A DNA stretch of 64,000 nucleotides. Origin: Isoetes taiwanensis (lineage: Eukaryota; Streptophyta; Lycopodiopsida; Isoetales; Isoetaceae). A program made the position numbers and the translations under genes. Positions 22,166-33,085 of the stretch are shown here, piece after piece. How positions within the stretch are numbered: the first letter of the stretch is position 1; the number at the start of each line of letters is the position of its first letter. Below the pieces are notes generated by a model. The model saw only the letters and a program-made list of their open reading frames with translations. It was not told where the DNA came from and ran no database searches. Location of the stretch: positions 808,001-872,000 of the forward strand of contig JAJEKV010000078.1 in NCBI GenBank assembly GCA_021234155.1, written 5' to 3'.

Positions 22166-22659
22166 GTGCCTTGGCACAATTTAGCACCAATAGCAAAGAC
22201 CTGGTAATTTTCTTGGATTCAGGTTAGAACATGATTCAACTAGGTCATGACATGTTAAGAGTCGGTATAGATTTTTGAAATAAGACATATACAACACATT
22301 CTCTAACTGCAGTAGACTTACTTGATGTTGCTCAGGTCTATTTCAATTGAGACTGCTGAAGCGAAAGATTGGAACAGGTCCAGGAAACTTCAACTAAAAT
22401 TGCTGCTCTAAACACTACTAGAATCATCTGAGTGCTCAAAGATCTGATCTTGCTAGTGCCTGCCAAGAAGTGTTCTTCGAACAACACGCATCTGCCTTAC
22501 AAAAGATCTACCAATGTGCTTGAATGATGAGCGCCCAAGCGAGCGGCAGCCAACACAACAATGCGGAGACAAAAATGCCTAAGATGGCGACGGCGACGTC
22601 GTTGTCGGACCATCTGTGTTTATGAGGGCAACCGGTGACAAAGACGAGCATTTATAGGA

Positions 22660-22830
22660 GAGGACAAAAAATTCAAATTTGGGCGAGCGTTTAAATTTAT
22701 TTGGGCAAGCGGGCGTTTGAAATTCAAAATTTGGGCGAGTGGGTGTTTGAAATTCAAAATTTGGACGGGTGTTTGAATTTCAAAATCTTGGCAGGCGGGC
22801 ATTTGAAATGGGAACATTTGGGCGGGCAGG
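22660..22830 (+). repeat. Minisatellite, GGGCGNGTGTTTGAAATTCA type
   Basis: Four to five imperfect units of about 30-40 bases, each with GGGCG(A/G)G followed by GTTTGAAATTCAAAATTTGG. Not coding. Confidence 0.65.
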
Positions 22831-22965
22831 TGGGCGGAAGATCGCAACTTGCTGGAAAAATGCTGACTGGGCCGCCAGCTGGGTGGAGATAGACTACTTG
22901 TATTTATTGGAGGCCACTCATTTGTAATTGCACCTGCCAGCTTCCAGATGCAAGTGCTTCTTGGC

Positions 22966-24790
22966 AAATGGCGCTGCGATGCCATTTGCATCTAAAGAGC
23001 TGCATATGTGTTTTGAAAACCACTGTATGACTATTCATTCTCTTTGCCTGATGTGCATTATTGTTTTCAGCTGTGCTGCATGCAGAAACAACATTCCAGT
23101 CCGAAAGGTCTGTTCTACTGAATGAACGGACCCGGTGCATGGAGATAATGAGGGTGAGCACTTCTGCTTCGGGTCCAAAGGGTGACACCAGGAGAGAGTT
23201 GTGTTTACTTACAAAGGAGATGTCCGACACACAGAAGGAGTTTACCAGCCCAGCATTATCATTAACATGAGGACTGCTCTAAAGAACGGGCGCGAGGACT
23301 GGCTGTGCATAGTTGTTGAGAACACAAAGAACATAAAGATAAACGTTTACTATATGGACTGGTGGTTCTATGATCCAACAATTATGTCCGCAAGTTTTCA
23401 ATGTCAGTGGCTCTGCTAAGCGACAGGGATGGGCTCTTCCCTTTTATAAGAGCTTCCAAGAGGCAGATATACAAGGCCCTACCGAAATTTTAGGAGGATA
23501 CAACATTCTTCAGAATCGACTGAACGAGTCGAATCTCCTTCTTTGGTTGTGAAGGCCTTGAACTCGCAGAACCCACCTCGCTTAGTGGACACTGCTTGGC
23601 TTTGAGCTCAGAAGAAAACTAAGGCTCGTGCTGTGTCAAAGAGGTTCCTGCTACTGAGAAGGACTCCTCTTCTGATACTGATGAAGAGGTTAAAAAATTA
23701 GAAGCAAAAGGCAGAGAAACATCAAAAGGAAAAGAAGGACAAGGAGGGGAAGGGAAGCAAGAAGGAAAGGGAAGCAAAAAATCTAACAAGAAGGAGAAAA
23801 AAGGAAGACAGGAAGAGGAGGGGAAGGAAGGTAGTGCAAGGAAGGGGCCAGAAGAAAAAGGAGAGGAGAAAAAAGAGAAAACGAAGAGCTAGAAACATAA
23901 ACATGGCACATCAGATGTTGAGAGCACTCCAAAGAAACAAAGAAGCCCTCGACCGAGTCCTGTGCCTAGTCCTCCTGCAATTCCGGTGGCCTCTCCATAG
24001 CGTGAGGAGGCCAGTAGCAGTGGTGGTGTTGGTGGTGGTGCCTCACGCGTGCCACCATAAACGCGACGGGGAGGGTGTTGGGGGGGGGGAGGGGGTTTGG
24101 GGGGTGGGGGTACCCGGCACAAGTCACGCAGTGCAGTGCCATCCCAATTGATAAAACTGCAGATAGCCCAGCGCTTGTTAGAGGTGGCCCAAGGCCTCAA
24201 GGTCGAAAGGTTCGAGGAGGAAAAGATGGCAGAAACGACATTGAATAAAATTTATGACCACTGTCATCTTTTCCCTCTCGACATTACATTTACAAAGAGA
24301 ATAAACATGTTCAATTTATATAAGGACCCTCCAAATTTGACTTCCAGGCCAAGAAATATGGAACACGTTAAGACTCAGCTGGAATCTTTCCAGCGGGATC
24401 CTCACCCGGTATTCACACCCGCCAAGGTGAAACCGTTCAACCCCCTCACTAAGAAATTTGTTCCTTGGAAAACAGAGGACGATCTTATGGGGTTGCACTT
24501 CTACATAGTGAATGGTACTGGTAGCGCAGTTGGTTTGTGGAAATCTGGGCACTGCAAAGTCCCAGGAGCAGAAGGCCAAAACCTATGAGTTCCGAACATG
24601 TCGGACGTCGGGAGAGGTGAACGAGCAGGACTGCCTGCAGCTCAATTGTGAGGTGAATGACATTGCGGCGAAGACTATCTTCAAAGAACCTTTCATTGAC
24701 GAGATCGCCCACCTGAGAGGCACCAGTACGCACTTTGTGGCAAGCTTGATCCATCGGGCCATGGGCAGACGCGATCAGAACCTCATAAGG
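22966..24790 (+). pseudogene. Decayed multi-exon coding relic (left part)
   Basis: Protein-like stretches lie in shifting frames. At about 23200-23400 there is NMRTALKNGREDWLCIVVEN and VYYMDWWFYDP. At 24097-24588 there is QIAQRLLEVAQGLKVERFEE, MEHVKTQLESFQRDPHP and FNPLTKKFVPWKTEDDLMGL. At 24590-24790 there is EVNDIAAKTIFKEPFIDEIA and HRAMGRRDQNLI, ending in a donor-like AAG|GTATGA. No family is recognised. GGCGCC palindromes sit at 22966 and 24806, inside or beside apparent introns. The region between holds the purine tract. It may be the first part of the relic at 47581-49159, separated by later insertions. Confidence 0.4.
23690..23895 (+). repeat. Purine (GA) tract
   Basis: Almost uninterrupted A/G with units such as GGAAGGAAGG and AAGGAGAAAA. 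The translated Lys/Glu-rich frames are low complexity. A G-run tract (GGGGGGGGGA) follows at about 24080-24110. Confidence 0.7.
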
Positions 24791-24837
24791 TATGATATTT
24801 ACATCAAATGGCGCCGCGACGCCATTTCAAGTATTTC

Positions 24838-24956
24838 TTTTTTATTTTTGGATGGCTTTGAAATTTGCGTCGGAACGCCGCATGTAACGCCGCATGCGGC
24901 GTTCCGTCTCCCTCTGCGGCACTGTTACCGTCCTATACGTCTATGATCTTCCTCTC
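24838..24956 (+). repeat. Short repeat with AACGCCGCATGCGGCGTT palindrome, copy 1
   Basis: TTTTTGGATGGCTTTGAAAT ... CGTCTATGATCTTCCTCTCT matches 39034-39158 less well than the neighbouring duplication matches, so it is probably its own element. It contains an 18-base perfect palindrome. The second copy has a poly-A plus (ATTCT)n tail; this one does not. Confidence 0.55.
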
Positions 24957-25122
24957 TACCTCTGCTATTGAATGCGAACAGGACGGAGTAAAGTTGGACA
25001 TATTTTTCAAATCGGCCATAGTCACTTTGTTCTCAGAGGTTAATTTTTGAAAAAGGCCTCCAGTATTTGGGTCGTCACCAACGAGAAGCAGTGAGGATGA
25101 ATGAGGATCATGGCAGGGGAGG

Positions 25123-25597
25123 ATGAGAATGGATTTGGACCGTCGACAGTTTCATATGATTGAATCCGGAGCTGGAGTTTTGCAGCCTTACCTCAGGTAT
25201 GCCTGTACATGCGCAATAAGAACATAGTCGATGCTTTCATTTCCTCTTTAATCTTTTTTCTGATGGAATAGGTTATGCGACAAAGACCCAGCCTTGGCAA
25301 AAACGATTTGGATCAAACAAGCTCGGCCATATTTTTCTCTATTAGACAATCAGGTCAGTTCAATGATGCATCGCATGTTGTAGCCATTTTGTTCCTAATG
25401 ATCCAACTCGGGTTTCGAGCAATCTCCAGGTGATTATTTACTGTGAATCATCAAGATGGATCTTTTTTCTTAATCTTAACGCAGTTTAGATGCATGTCTA
25501 CTACAAACAAGGCATTAATGAAGCTCGAAAGGCAGCCATTCAGACCGTTGTTACATCTCTTTCTTCTTTTTCTCTTGAACATGCAGTTACATTATGA
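25123..25597 (+). CDS. Putative three-exon small gene, copy A
   Basis: Exons 25123-25196, 25272-25353 and 25490-25597 join in frame with AG/GT borders: CTCAG|GTATGC, AATAG|GTTATG, ATCAG|GTCAGT and TTTAG|ATG. They give about 87 residues including ESGAGVLQPYLR, LCDKDPALAKTIWIKQARPY and YYKQGINEARKAAIQTVV. The first ATG follows an in-frame TGA. The acceptor of exon 3 is uncertain: GCAG five bases earlier would give another frame with weaker protein character. I do not recognise the family. It could also be a fragment of a longer gene; a possible last exon lies at 30579-30710. Confidence 0.4.
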
Positions 25598-27838
25598 AAT
25601 ATTTATCCAAATACTCTTTGGTGTGTTTCTGTGATTAGTATGAAGTTTGAAGTTCTTAGTACGAAGTTTGAAGCTTACCTCCCAAAGCTTGCTAGGATTG
25701 ATGTGCACATCATCTACTGGATAAGTTTTGGGGTGTAGAGTGTAGTCCCTGTACTATTGAACAACTGAAATAGGTGTAGACATAGCAAAGAAGTAAATTT
25801 CCTCCAATGACTTTGTAAGTTATAAAATCTTCACATCGCTGTTTAGTACTGGTGTGCCATTATTGTTTAGTAACAGCATACTATGAGAAATACCTCCAAG
25901 TTTAACTTCCGAATATAAGTGCTATGCTGACATTTCATCAAAATTGATTAGATGCTTATGGAGTCCAATATTTCCCAGCTTGAGAGCTATCAGAATCAGA
26001 GATGCGCATTTTGTTCCTATATTGGGTAGCTGCATAAATATTTGCATACCCAACTTAGGACACTTGAGACCTAAGAAGGCCGGATTTGCATCAGCGGAGA
26101 ACCACGATGCACAAGTTTTCCTGCTCTTTCTTGCACAAATCGTTTGGGTCTATGAATGCAGGAAAAGGTAATATTATTTGCATAATATATGTTCCACATA
26201 CTTCAACAGTTGACTGGTCATTTTTTTCAATGGTTTCTGTGGCCTTTGGTGCAGTCTTGCATGGCATCAGGTTTAACCTGGGAAGAGAGAAAAGTTAAGC
26301 AATGTTTTTCTTTCTACGTAATATCTCTTTTGAGATTTGGCCCGATGTTACGAAAGATTCTTCCTTCGATCTCTCTTCACGAAATAGATGAAATGGGTCA
26401 GCAATTATATATAACCCTGAGATGATGTCAAGAGTTTTGTGCATCAAAGAATTTCAGAGATTTTGAGAAGATTATGGAGGAATCTTCTAGAACACAAGTC
26501 TTTCTCTCCGTCTTTTATTGCTACAAGGATTCATACATTGTTAATGTTTTGCTTGCTGTGATTTGCATTATATGAGCATGTTATTTGTTGGTGTTTCTTC
26601 TACAAAGAGGAACAACATCATCGATTTTGGTTTTATCCTTCTATTGATGGCTGTTATCATTTAGAGTGTTTGCCCTATAAAGAAAAAACCATATCCTACA
26701 TGCCTTTTGCTCTGTTCATGCGTTTGATTAAACCCTATATCTTTTGCATGCCTTTCAAAATCTGCCCTGGTCATTCTTAAAAATTATTTACCATCCCAAA
26801 AACATTATACCCTAATTCCATATATGCTCTACCACAAACATATTTAGCATTATGTGCAATGCCTTGCTTACGTTTTTCTTTTCTAAAGCTTTGCTTCTAG
26901 GTATGCCATATCATTTCCAAGGCCCATACTTTTTATGCTCCCACATCTCGGTCGAGAAATGGAATTCGATTTATTTCTTCTTTTGTGTTCGAGTTTAAAA
27001 CACAAAGATCGGGGGACTTGAACAATCTTGAGGCCGGCAATTTTCATTCTTACGCTTGGAAAATCATGATGCACACAATAATTATTGTTTTGTTTTCTTA
27101 TTTCTTCTCATATTGCACATTCGGTATTCATCATGCTTTGTTTGGAATTGGCAGTATCTGCTCATTCTACATATCTTCAGCTATTTGTGTCGGAAAGCGT
27201 TTTCTACCATTATTATCCCAAGGTATGCTGCAAATGACTTGATAAACCAACATTTTTTTAACATGTTGGTGACATAATAATGCTAAATGTTATATTTTGT
27301 AGGATTTTTATTTTTAGAAGCCCGATTGAGGGAGAGCAAAGCAAATGATCATGATGTGAGGGAAGCGGATAATAATAATAATGTTAAGGTAGGACTTGCT
27401 TTTTGCACATGAATTCCGTTTAATGCATGCATTATACAAAATATGTGTAATTGTAAGATAGTTCTATATATTCTATCTCTGAACCATGTTTTTGCAAAAT
27501 TATGAATGTTTTAGTTGAAGGGACTCCAAAACTGCTGCCTAGCTTCAATGTCTAAAGAGCATTACAAAGTTTCATGGTAAAAGCCTTTTCTGTGTAAATC
27601 AACCTTCAATTTGCTATTTAGGATTTTTCTTTGTGCACAATGGGTGGGAAACTCACAAAAATGCAACAACGATGAGCGTGATGCTTAGGCGAGGATTTTT
27701 CGTTTTACATGTTGATTGAGGGAGAGCAAGCGAGATGATTGTGATGTCAAGCAAGCGGATGATCGTGATGTCAAGCAAGTAGATGTTAAACGATGTTAAG
27801 GTAGGACTATTGCTTTTTTTGCTTTGGAATTCCCCTTT

Positions 27839-29834
27839 TTCTCCAAAGCACTCTTCAACGGGGGCATTGCAAGAAGGCTTCCCCGCCTTTGGACTACCCG
27901 GTAGAGTTGTGCCCATATACAAAGCGGGGACCCCCATTGACCAACTATCGTACCATTATGGTGGAGTTCTGTCTTTGCCAAGTTGCTTGGGATTCTTGAG
28001 CGGCGATTGACACTTTGGGCAAGAGGATGGAGAAGTCGCGGGCTCTCTCACATGACGGGCTTAGCCCGGCATTCTACTATTGACCATATCTTCACTCTGC
28101 GAACACTCATAGAGGATAGCCGGAATCGGCCTTGAGAATGCATCTTTGTTGCTTTGTGGATTTCGCAAAGGCTTTTGACACGATTGCCTCGGGATAAGTT
28201 GTGGGATAGATTGGAGGCGACTAGGGACCCCGTCGACTTCTTGAGAATGCTATATCTGCACTATACTGAGGCTTGCTCCGGTCGTCTCACACCGTCGGGG
28301 AGCCTCGTTGTTAGTAGCATTGGGGTGCGCCCGGGGCTGCCCTCTATCCCCGACGCTCTTCGGCTTGTACATTGACCAGCTAGAAGAATGGCTAACGAGC
28401 ACGGGAGGCGGTTGATGCACCACATAATCCGCAACTCATATATGCCGATGATGTTGACTGCTCGCGATATACTCCGGAGGACATGCAACGCCACCGGATG
28501 CTTTGGACACTTTACGCCAATTCAGCGACATGAGAGTTAACTTGGCCAAGACAAAGGTTCTTTGGTCCCCATCATCCCGCACCCACGCCTTCCCTCATTC
28601 ACTTACGAGGGGCAGGTAGTCGAGGTGGCTCGGTCTTATAAGTATTTGGGCATTGAGTTTTCTACTACCACCTTTGGGATGCATCCATCAGTTTACGGTC
28701 ACCTGCAGTTGGAAAGCCCCAGTATGCAATGCAAAATACTTGATCACAAGGCGGTATGCATGGGATCACCGGGCACACTTGTTGAGGCCTTGGTTGAACC
28801 GTCCTCCTCTATGGGGCGGAAGTGTGGGGGCGGTGATATCCCTCACCACTTGGAGCGATCTAGAGCAGTACGAGAAGGCCTTCTTGGCCCGGCACCTTTG
28901 GGAGTGAAATCCACGGTCCCATATCGGATCTTGCTCCGAGGCAGGCTTCCTTCCATTCTGAGAGGGGCTGCCATTTGAAGCGTCACATTATTTACTTCGG
29001 AAGGTGGTGGCTATGGATGAAGCCCGCTGCCCAACCTTGCTTTGGCGGTGGCGATGGGCCCTTGGCGACTCAAAGCCTGGCTGGAAAGACAAGCAAGCCC
29101 GGTGGTTCTCGCTATGGAATGTGCGAGGCACACGATGTGGACCGGTGCATACACCGAAGGAACGCGGCCGCCTTGAAGCAAAGATGCGGATGCTTGCTTC
29201 ATGGCCAAGCTTTGGGATGCGAGAGGCCTGTCACATGTCAAGGTGGCAAATTATCGGCGGCAGGTTAATCCCATGCTCACGAGGGGCCCACACCACTACG
29301 TGCACCCATCTACCCATGAAAAAGCGCAGGTGATTGCTTCCATTCGCGACAGGTGCACACCACCTCCGCATTGAGACGGGGAGATGGATTCGGGGCAGCG
29401 TGAGGGGCGAGTGCATCCGCCGTCAGAGCCATTGAGGATGAAAGTCACGCCCTCGGGCCCGTCCGTAAATCTCCAGCATATCCGGCTCTCGGTATGCTCG
29501 GTTAGTTGTGCCCCATCGAGGCCTTGCATGAGCTAATGAGCCACGGCCTCAGTAGGTTTGTTGGGATCGTACCTCCAGGGAGGTAATGGATACGCTGGTT
29601 CGGTTATGCCCCCCGTCAGGCATTAACCTCATTTTGTACTTGTGATTATGTATATAAGCGGTGCGGTATGTCGGCATCCTTATTGCTACTAAGGTTTTTC
29701 CCAGAAAACCCCGGTGGGGTTTTTAATCCTCGGTAGTAATATCGCTGCTGCTGCTCTCTCTTTGTACTTGGGTCCCATAGGCCAGTTGGTCTCCGTGGAC
29801 GGTAAAATCATATTCTATTCTATTCTATTCCTTT
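27839..29834 (+). mobile_element. LINE insertion (tagged family) in copy A
   Basis: About 2.0 kb is absent from copy B at the matching point (AATTCCCCTTT|GATG). A short CCTTT duplication flanks it. Broken frames give VVPIYKAGTPID, a partly frameshifted CFVDFAKAFDTI, DFLRMLYLHYTEACSG, a damaged GVRQGC block (GVRPGLPS), YADDVD, and ARSYKYLGIEFSTTTFG, then RWALGDSKPGWKDKQARWFS. This is the RT domain through the C-terminal region of a LINE with no endonuclease left, so it is 5'-truncated. It ends with GGTCCCATAGGCCAGTTGGT, CCGTGGACGGTAAAATCA and an (ATTCT)n tail. Many frameshifts make it inactive; some may be consensus errors. Confidence 0.88.
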
Positions 29835-30578
29835 GATGTATACATTATATAGAATACGTGTAATTGTAAGATAGTTCTACATGTTTCTATCTTTGAACCA
29901 TGTTTTTGCAAGATTATAAATGTTTTAGTTGAAGGGACTCCAAAACCAGTGTCTAGCTTCAATGTCTAAAGGGCATTACTAAGTTTCATGGTAAAAGCTT
30001 TTTCCATGTAAATCAACCTTTAGTTTGCTATTTAGGATTTTTTTTTGTGCACGATGGGTGTGAAACTCAGAAAAATAACTATGTCCTGAGATGTTAGACG
30101 ATGGAGGTGAAAGTTTAAGAGAAATTTTAGCATTTTGGCACATGTTATTTGGGAGTTCTACTTGAGAACCTACTGCTATACTTATGCATATGAATGCGTA
30201 CACAAGTTGGTGTCCTAGAATCATAGGGTGTGGATTTCATTACAAGCATTTACCACCAAACGTGGTATGCCATGTAAGTATCATGCATTTGCATTTCATA
30301 ACTATAGAGTGATCTGACTGCTTCATACGTATGAAATTTAAGGCAATTTAGATTGAATGCATTGGGTACATTTGGAATTCTGCAGCTAATGGCACCTATT
30401 TTTATTGCAGATTAGGTGTTGGCATTTCTCATATAATGTTCTATTTTATAGCCATGAGAGAAATTTTCCATAGCACATGAGGTACATATTTGCCTCTGTT
30501 TCAAATCATGTTCCTTATTATCTCTGAGATTGTAATATATATGGTTTTTATATTCTTAGCATGTTGTTCCTATTGCAG

Positions 30579-30710
30579 GCAGGTCTATTGTCATTCAGTA
30601 GAATTAAAGCCGCACAAGGGTTTTCCAACAGGACAAAATTCCTTGATTCAAGCACCAAGCTTCTTTTGTTTCTTCGAATGTCCTGCCATTGTAATTACTT
30701 CATCAATTGA
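30579..30710 (+). CDS. Possible terminal exon, copy A
   Basis: After TATTGCAG an open frame of 43 codons (AGLLSFSRIKAAQGFSNRTK ... LLLFLRMSC) ends in TGA. It is conserved in copy B at 44808-44939, where a retroelement has inserted immediately before the acceptor. No family is recognised; whether it joins the exons at 25.1-25.6 kb is unknown. Confidence 0.25.
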   Translation, partial: AGLLSFSRIKAAQGFSNRTKFLDSSTKLLLFLRMSCHCNYFIN

Positions 30711-31666
30711 AACACACCACTGCCGTAGTAAACTTCAAGTTTCTTCTTTCATGCCAATGTAAACTCGATGTGCCAAATTTCCTCTTCATAAGCAAATAGT
30801 TGAGAAATTGCCAACGTTTATTTGTCAATTATTCTTCAAAGACTTTTTTTTGTTGAAAGTTATAAGAGCCTGGTATGGGTAGAGAAATATCTAGCGAAAC
30901 CCATTTATTGTATTGAAAATGGTGTTGTATGCCCCTTGAGTTCGAACCATTGTCAAATTTTGCAACATATCCTTACTTTGTAATGCATGTTGAGGCCTAA
31001 TGTAAATTCAAATGTGTTTGTGCTTCATATTTCCAACTTTGCTTATGTGATGTAGCTACATGGACTGCAATCATAACAGGATTTAATTTGGTTAATTCTG
31101 GAAGAAAATGCAACTTGCTTGATAAGTTGAACTATAGAGCATTATAAATTGCAAGTATTTGAAAACTAATGATTGATTCTTTGGCCGACCAGTTTAAAAT
31201 AACATATAAAATCCACATAATTGAATTGGGCATTGTGATTACTTTAAGCCCAAATTTATGCCTATGGCTTCATTTATTTTTGTTAAAGTTAGTTAGACAT
31301 GGGTATTCTTCTTTGCCGGAGGCAACATTGTGCTTTTTATTTGTCACGTAGTGCAAGGTCGAATTATGAGGTTAACTTATAATTTTCTTATTGGAGGAAT
31401 ATTGCTATTGTGTTGATATTAGTATAAAACGGCAAAAAAGTCCACCACCAATATTAAATGTTGTCACACCTAGATTTAAGCAAATGTGCCACCGCCAATA
31501 TTAAGTGTTATCACACCTAGATTTAAACAAATGTGGAGCAATCATGAGCTATACATTGCTAATATTTGGGGTTCACAAATTTAGATTTAGGTTGTGGTGC
31601 ATGTGACAATGTCAATAGCATACCATTCGACCCTTTGGATGTTGCAAATTTGTCAGAGACCACAAA

Positions 31667-31748
31667 TATGTACTATGAAGGTTTTCTATCGTATCCACCT
31701 ATGCATCCTATCCTATTCCACTTCAGAATTCTATTTTGCCACATATTT
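31667..31748 (+). mobile_element. Helitron 5' end fragment in copy A
   Basis: TATGTACTATGAAGG after an A, followed by TATCCACCTATGC and CTATCCTATTCCAC, matches the 5' end of the Helitrons at 45976 and 46675. It stops after about 80 bases, so it is only a fragment. The same fragment is at 45897-45975 in copy B. Confidence 0.65.
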
Positions 31749-31755
31749 CTCTTTG

Positions 31756-31830
31756 GGTTGCCCCTAGGGGGCAAACCCTCGTTTATGTGGGTATGTGGGC
31801 ATATCCAGGGTATATTCTGGCATATGCCTA
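31756..31830 (+). repeat. Dispersed GGGTTGCCCC hairpin module, copy 2
   Basis: TTTGGGTTGCCCCTAGGGGG, CAAACCCTCGTTTATGTGGG, then GGGCATATCCAG...CTGGCATATGCC, a hairpin. It starts right at the end of the segmental duplication. Confidence 0.65.
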
Positions 31831-31949
31831 GCATATTAGCATATGCTGGTGACCGCCCAAACTTCGCGCCCCTCAGAACTCTGGTCATATCCACGCCCCA
31901 CAACAATGCGGGTCTTTTTGGCTCCCCAAATCGGGGTCCCCCGCGCCCG

Positions 31950-33014
31950 AAAATCGCTTAAGCGATTTTGTGGAGGAAAATCGCTTAAGCGATTTTCGGG
32001 CCTGAAAAGGCCCCGCCGGAAGTTCCCCACCGGTGCATCAAGACGCGACGCCAAGACGCCCGGGCCGCGACGAGGCCCGAAGACGAGGGCTCGCCGCAGA
32101 CCGGGCCGCGACGAGGCCCGAGCGCCTACCGTTAATTTGAAACCAAAATAAAATAAATTTTTTTTTTTTGGCAAAATCGCTTAAGCGATTTTCGCCATTT
32201 TTTAAATGTCTAGGGTCTTTGATTTAAATGTCTAGGGTCTTTGATGATGACATGTCATCATTCCATGGTGACATATCATCATCAAAAGATGCCATGTACC
32301 ATCCACATCATCACCAAGCATGCCACGTCAGCATACACATGTCATCTACCATAAAAACCTTTTTTCGCCATGTTTGACCTAAGAAAAGTCATTTTGATAC
32401 ATAAGGTGACATGTCATCATTCCATGGTGCCATGTCATCATTCCATGGTGACATGGTGACATGTCATCATTCCATGGTGACATGTCATCATCAAAAGATG
32501 CCATGTACCATCCACATCATCACCAAGCATGCCACGTCAGCATACACATGTCATCTACCATAAAAACCTTTTTTCGCCATGTTTGACCTAAGAAAAGTCA
32601 TTTTGATACATAAGGTGACATGTCATCATTCCATGGTGCCATGTCATCATTCCATGGTGACATGTCATCATTCCACATCATCATACACAGGCGAAAATCG
32701 CTTAAGCGATTTTTATTTTTATTTTTATTTTTTTCTTTCTTCCCGACGCTGACAGGCGAAAATCGCTTAAGCGATTTTCCCTTTTTTTTAAAAAAATCAC
32801 CGCCAGTGATGGCCCGACACAAATGACGACAGACCGACTTTTGAAAATCACTTAAGCGATTTTCGCTTTTTTTTTGAAAAATCACCTGGCCAGGTGATCG
32901 CATTTTCCGGCGACGGAAAAGCGATCGCTTTCCCCTTTTTGAAAATCGCGTAAGCGATTTTCGCAAAATTTGAAAAACGGTTAAGCGATTTTCCCAAAAT
33001 CCTTAAGCGATTTT
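31950..33014. repeat. Array of CTTAAG-centred palindromes in GC-rich DNA
   Basis: Nine copies or near-copies of the 20-base palindrome AAAATCGCTTAAGCGATTTT occur at about 31950, 31977, 32173, 32694, 32759, 32844 (one change), 32942 (one change), 32973 and 32997 (half site). Spacing is irregular, 27 to 520 bases. Between them are GC-rich blocks, including GGGCCGCGACGAGGCCCGA twice (near 32067 and 32101). Frames through the region are by-products of the palindromes. Confidence 0.9.
32240..32690 (+). repeat. 209-bp tandem duplication of CATGTCATCATTCCATGGTG units
   Basis: The block starting ATCAAAAGATGCCATGTACC occurs at 32281 and again at 32490. Within it GACATGTCATCATTCCATGG repeats several times at a spacing of about 22 bases. 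It lies inside the CTTAAG palindrome array. Confidence 0.85.
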
Positions 33015-33085
33015 GGTCCGCGCGAGACCCCGGGAGCAAAAAAAGGCACCGCAAACAGTATGTGCACCTACATTGGATTCTTCAG

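Larger units (their letters stand above)
24950..31748. repeat. Segmental duplication, copy A
   Basis: Nearly identical (roughly 98 percent by eye outside indels) to 39207-45975. Once later insertions are removed, both copies are about 4.8-4.9 kb in the same orientation. Copy A alone carries the LINE at 27839-29834. It lacks the MITE and the retroelement of copy B. Differences within 26300-27830 are unusually concentrated at CAG/CTG sites. The block ends inside a Helitron 5' fragment (31667-31748). Confidence 0.9.

Noticed and set aside
23722-24200. Lys/Glu-rich and Pro-rich ORFs
   Set aside because: Direct products of the purine tract and the G-run, i.e. low-complexity DNA.
31836-32966. ORFs of 100-122 codons on both strands across the palindrome array
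   Set aside because: The peptides are direct translations of the palindrome (repeated NRLSDF/KSLKRF) and GC-rich repeats, not proteins.
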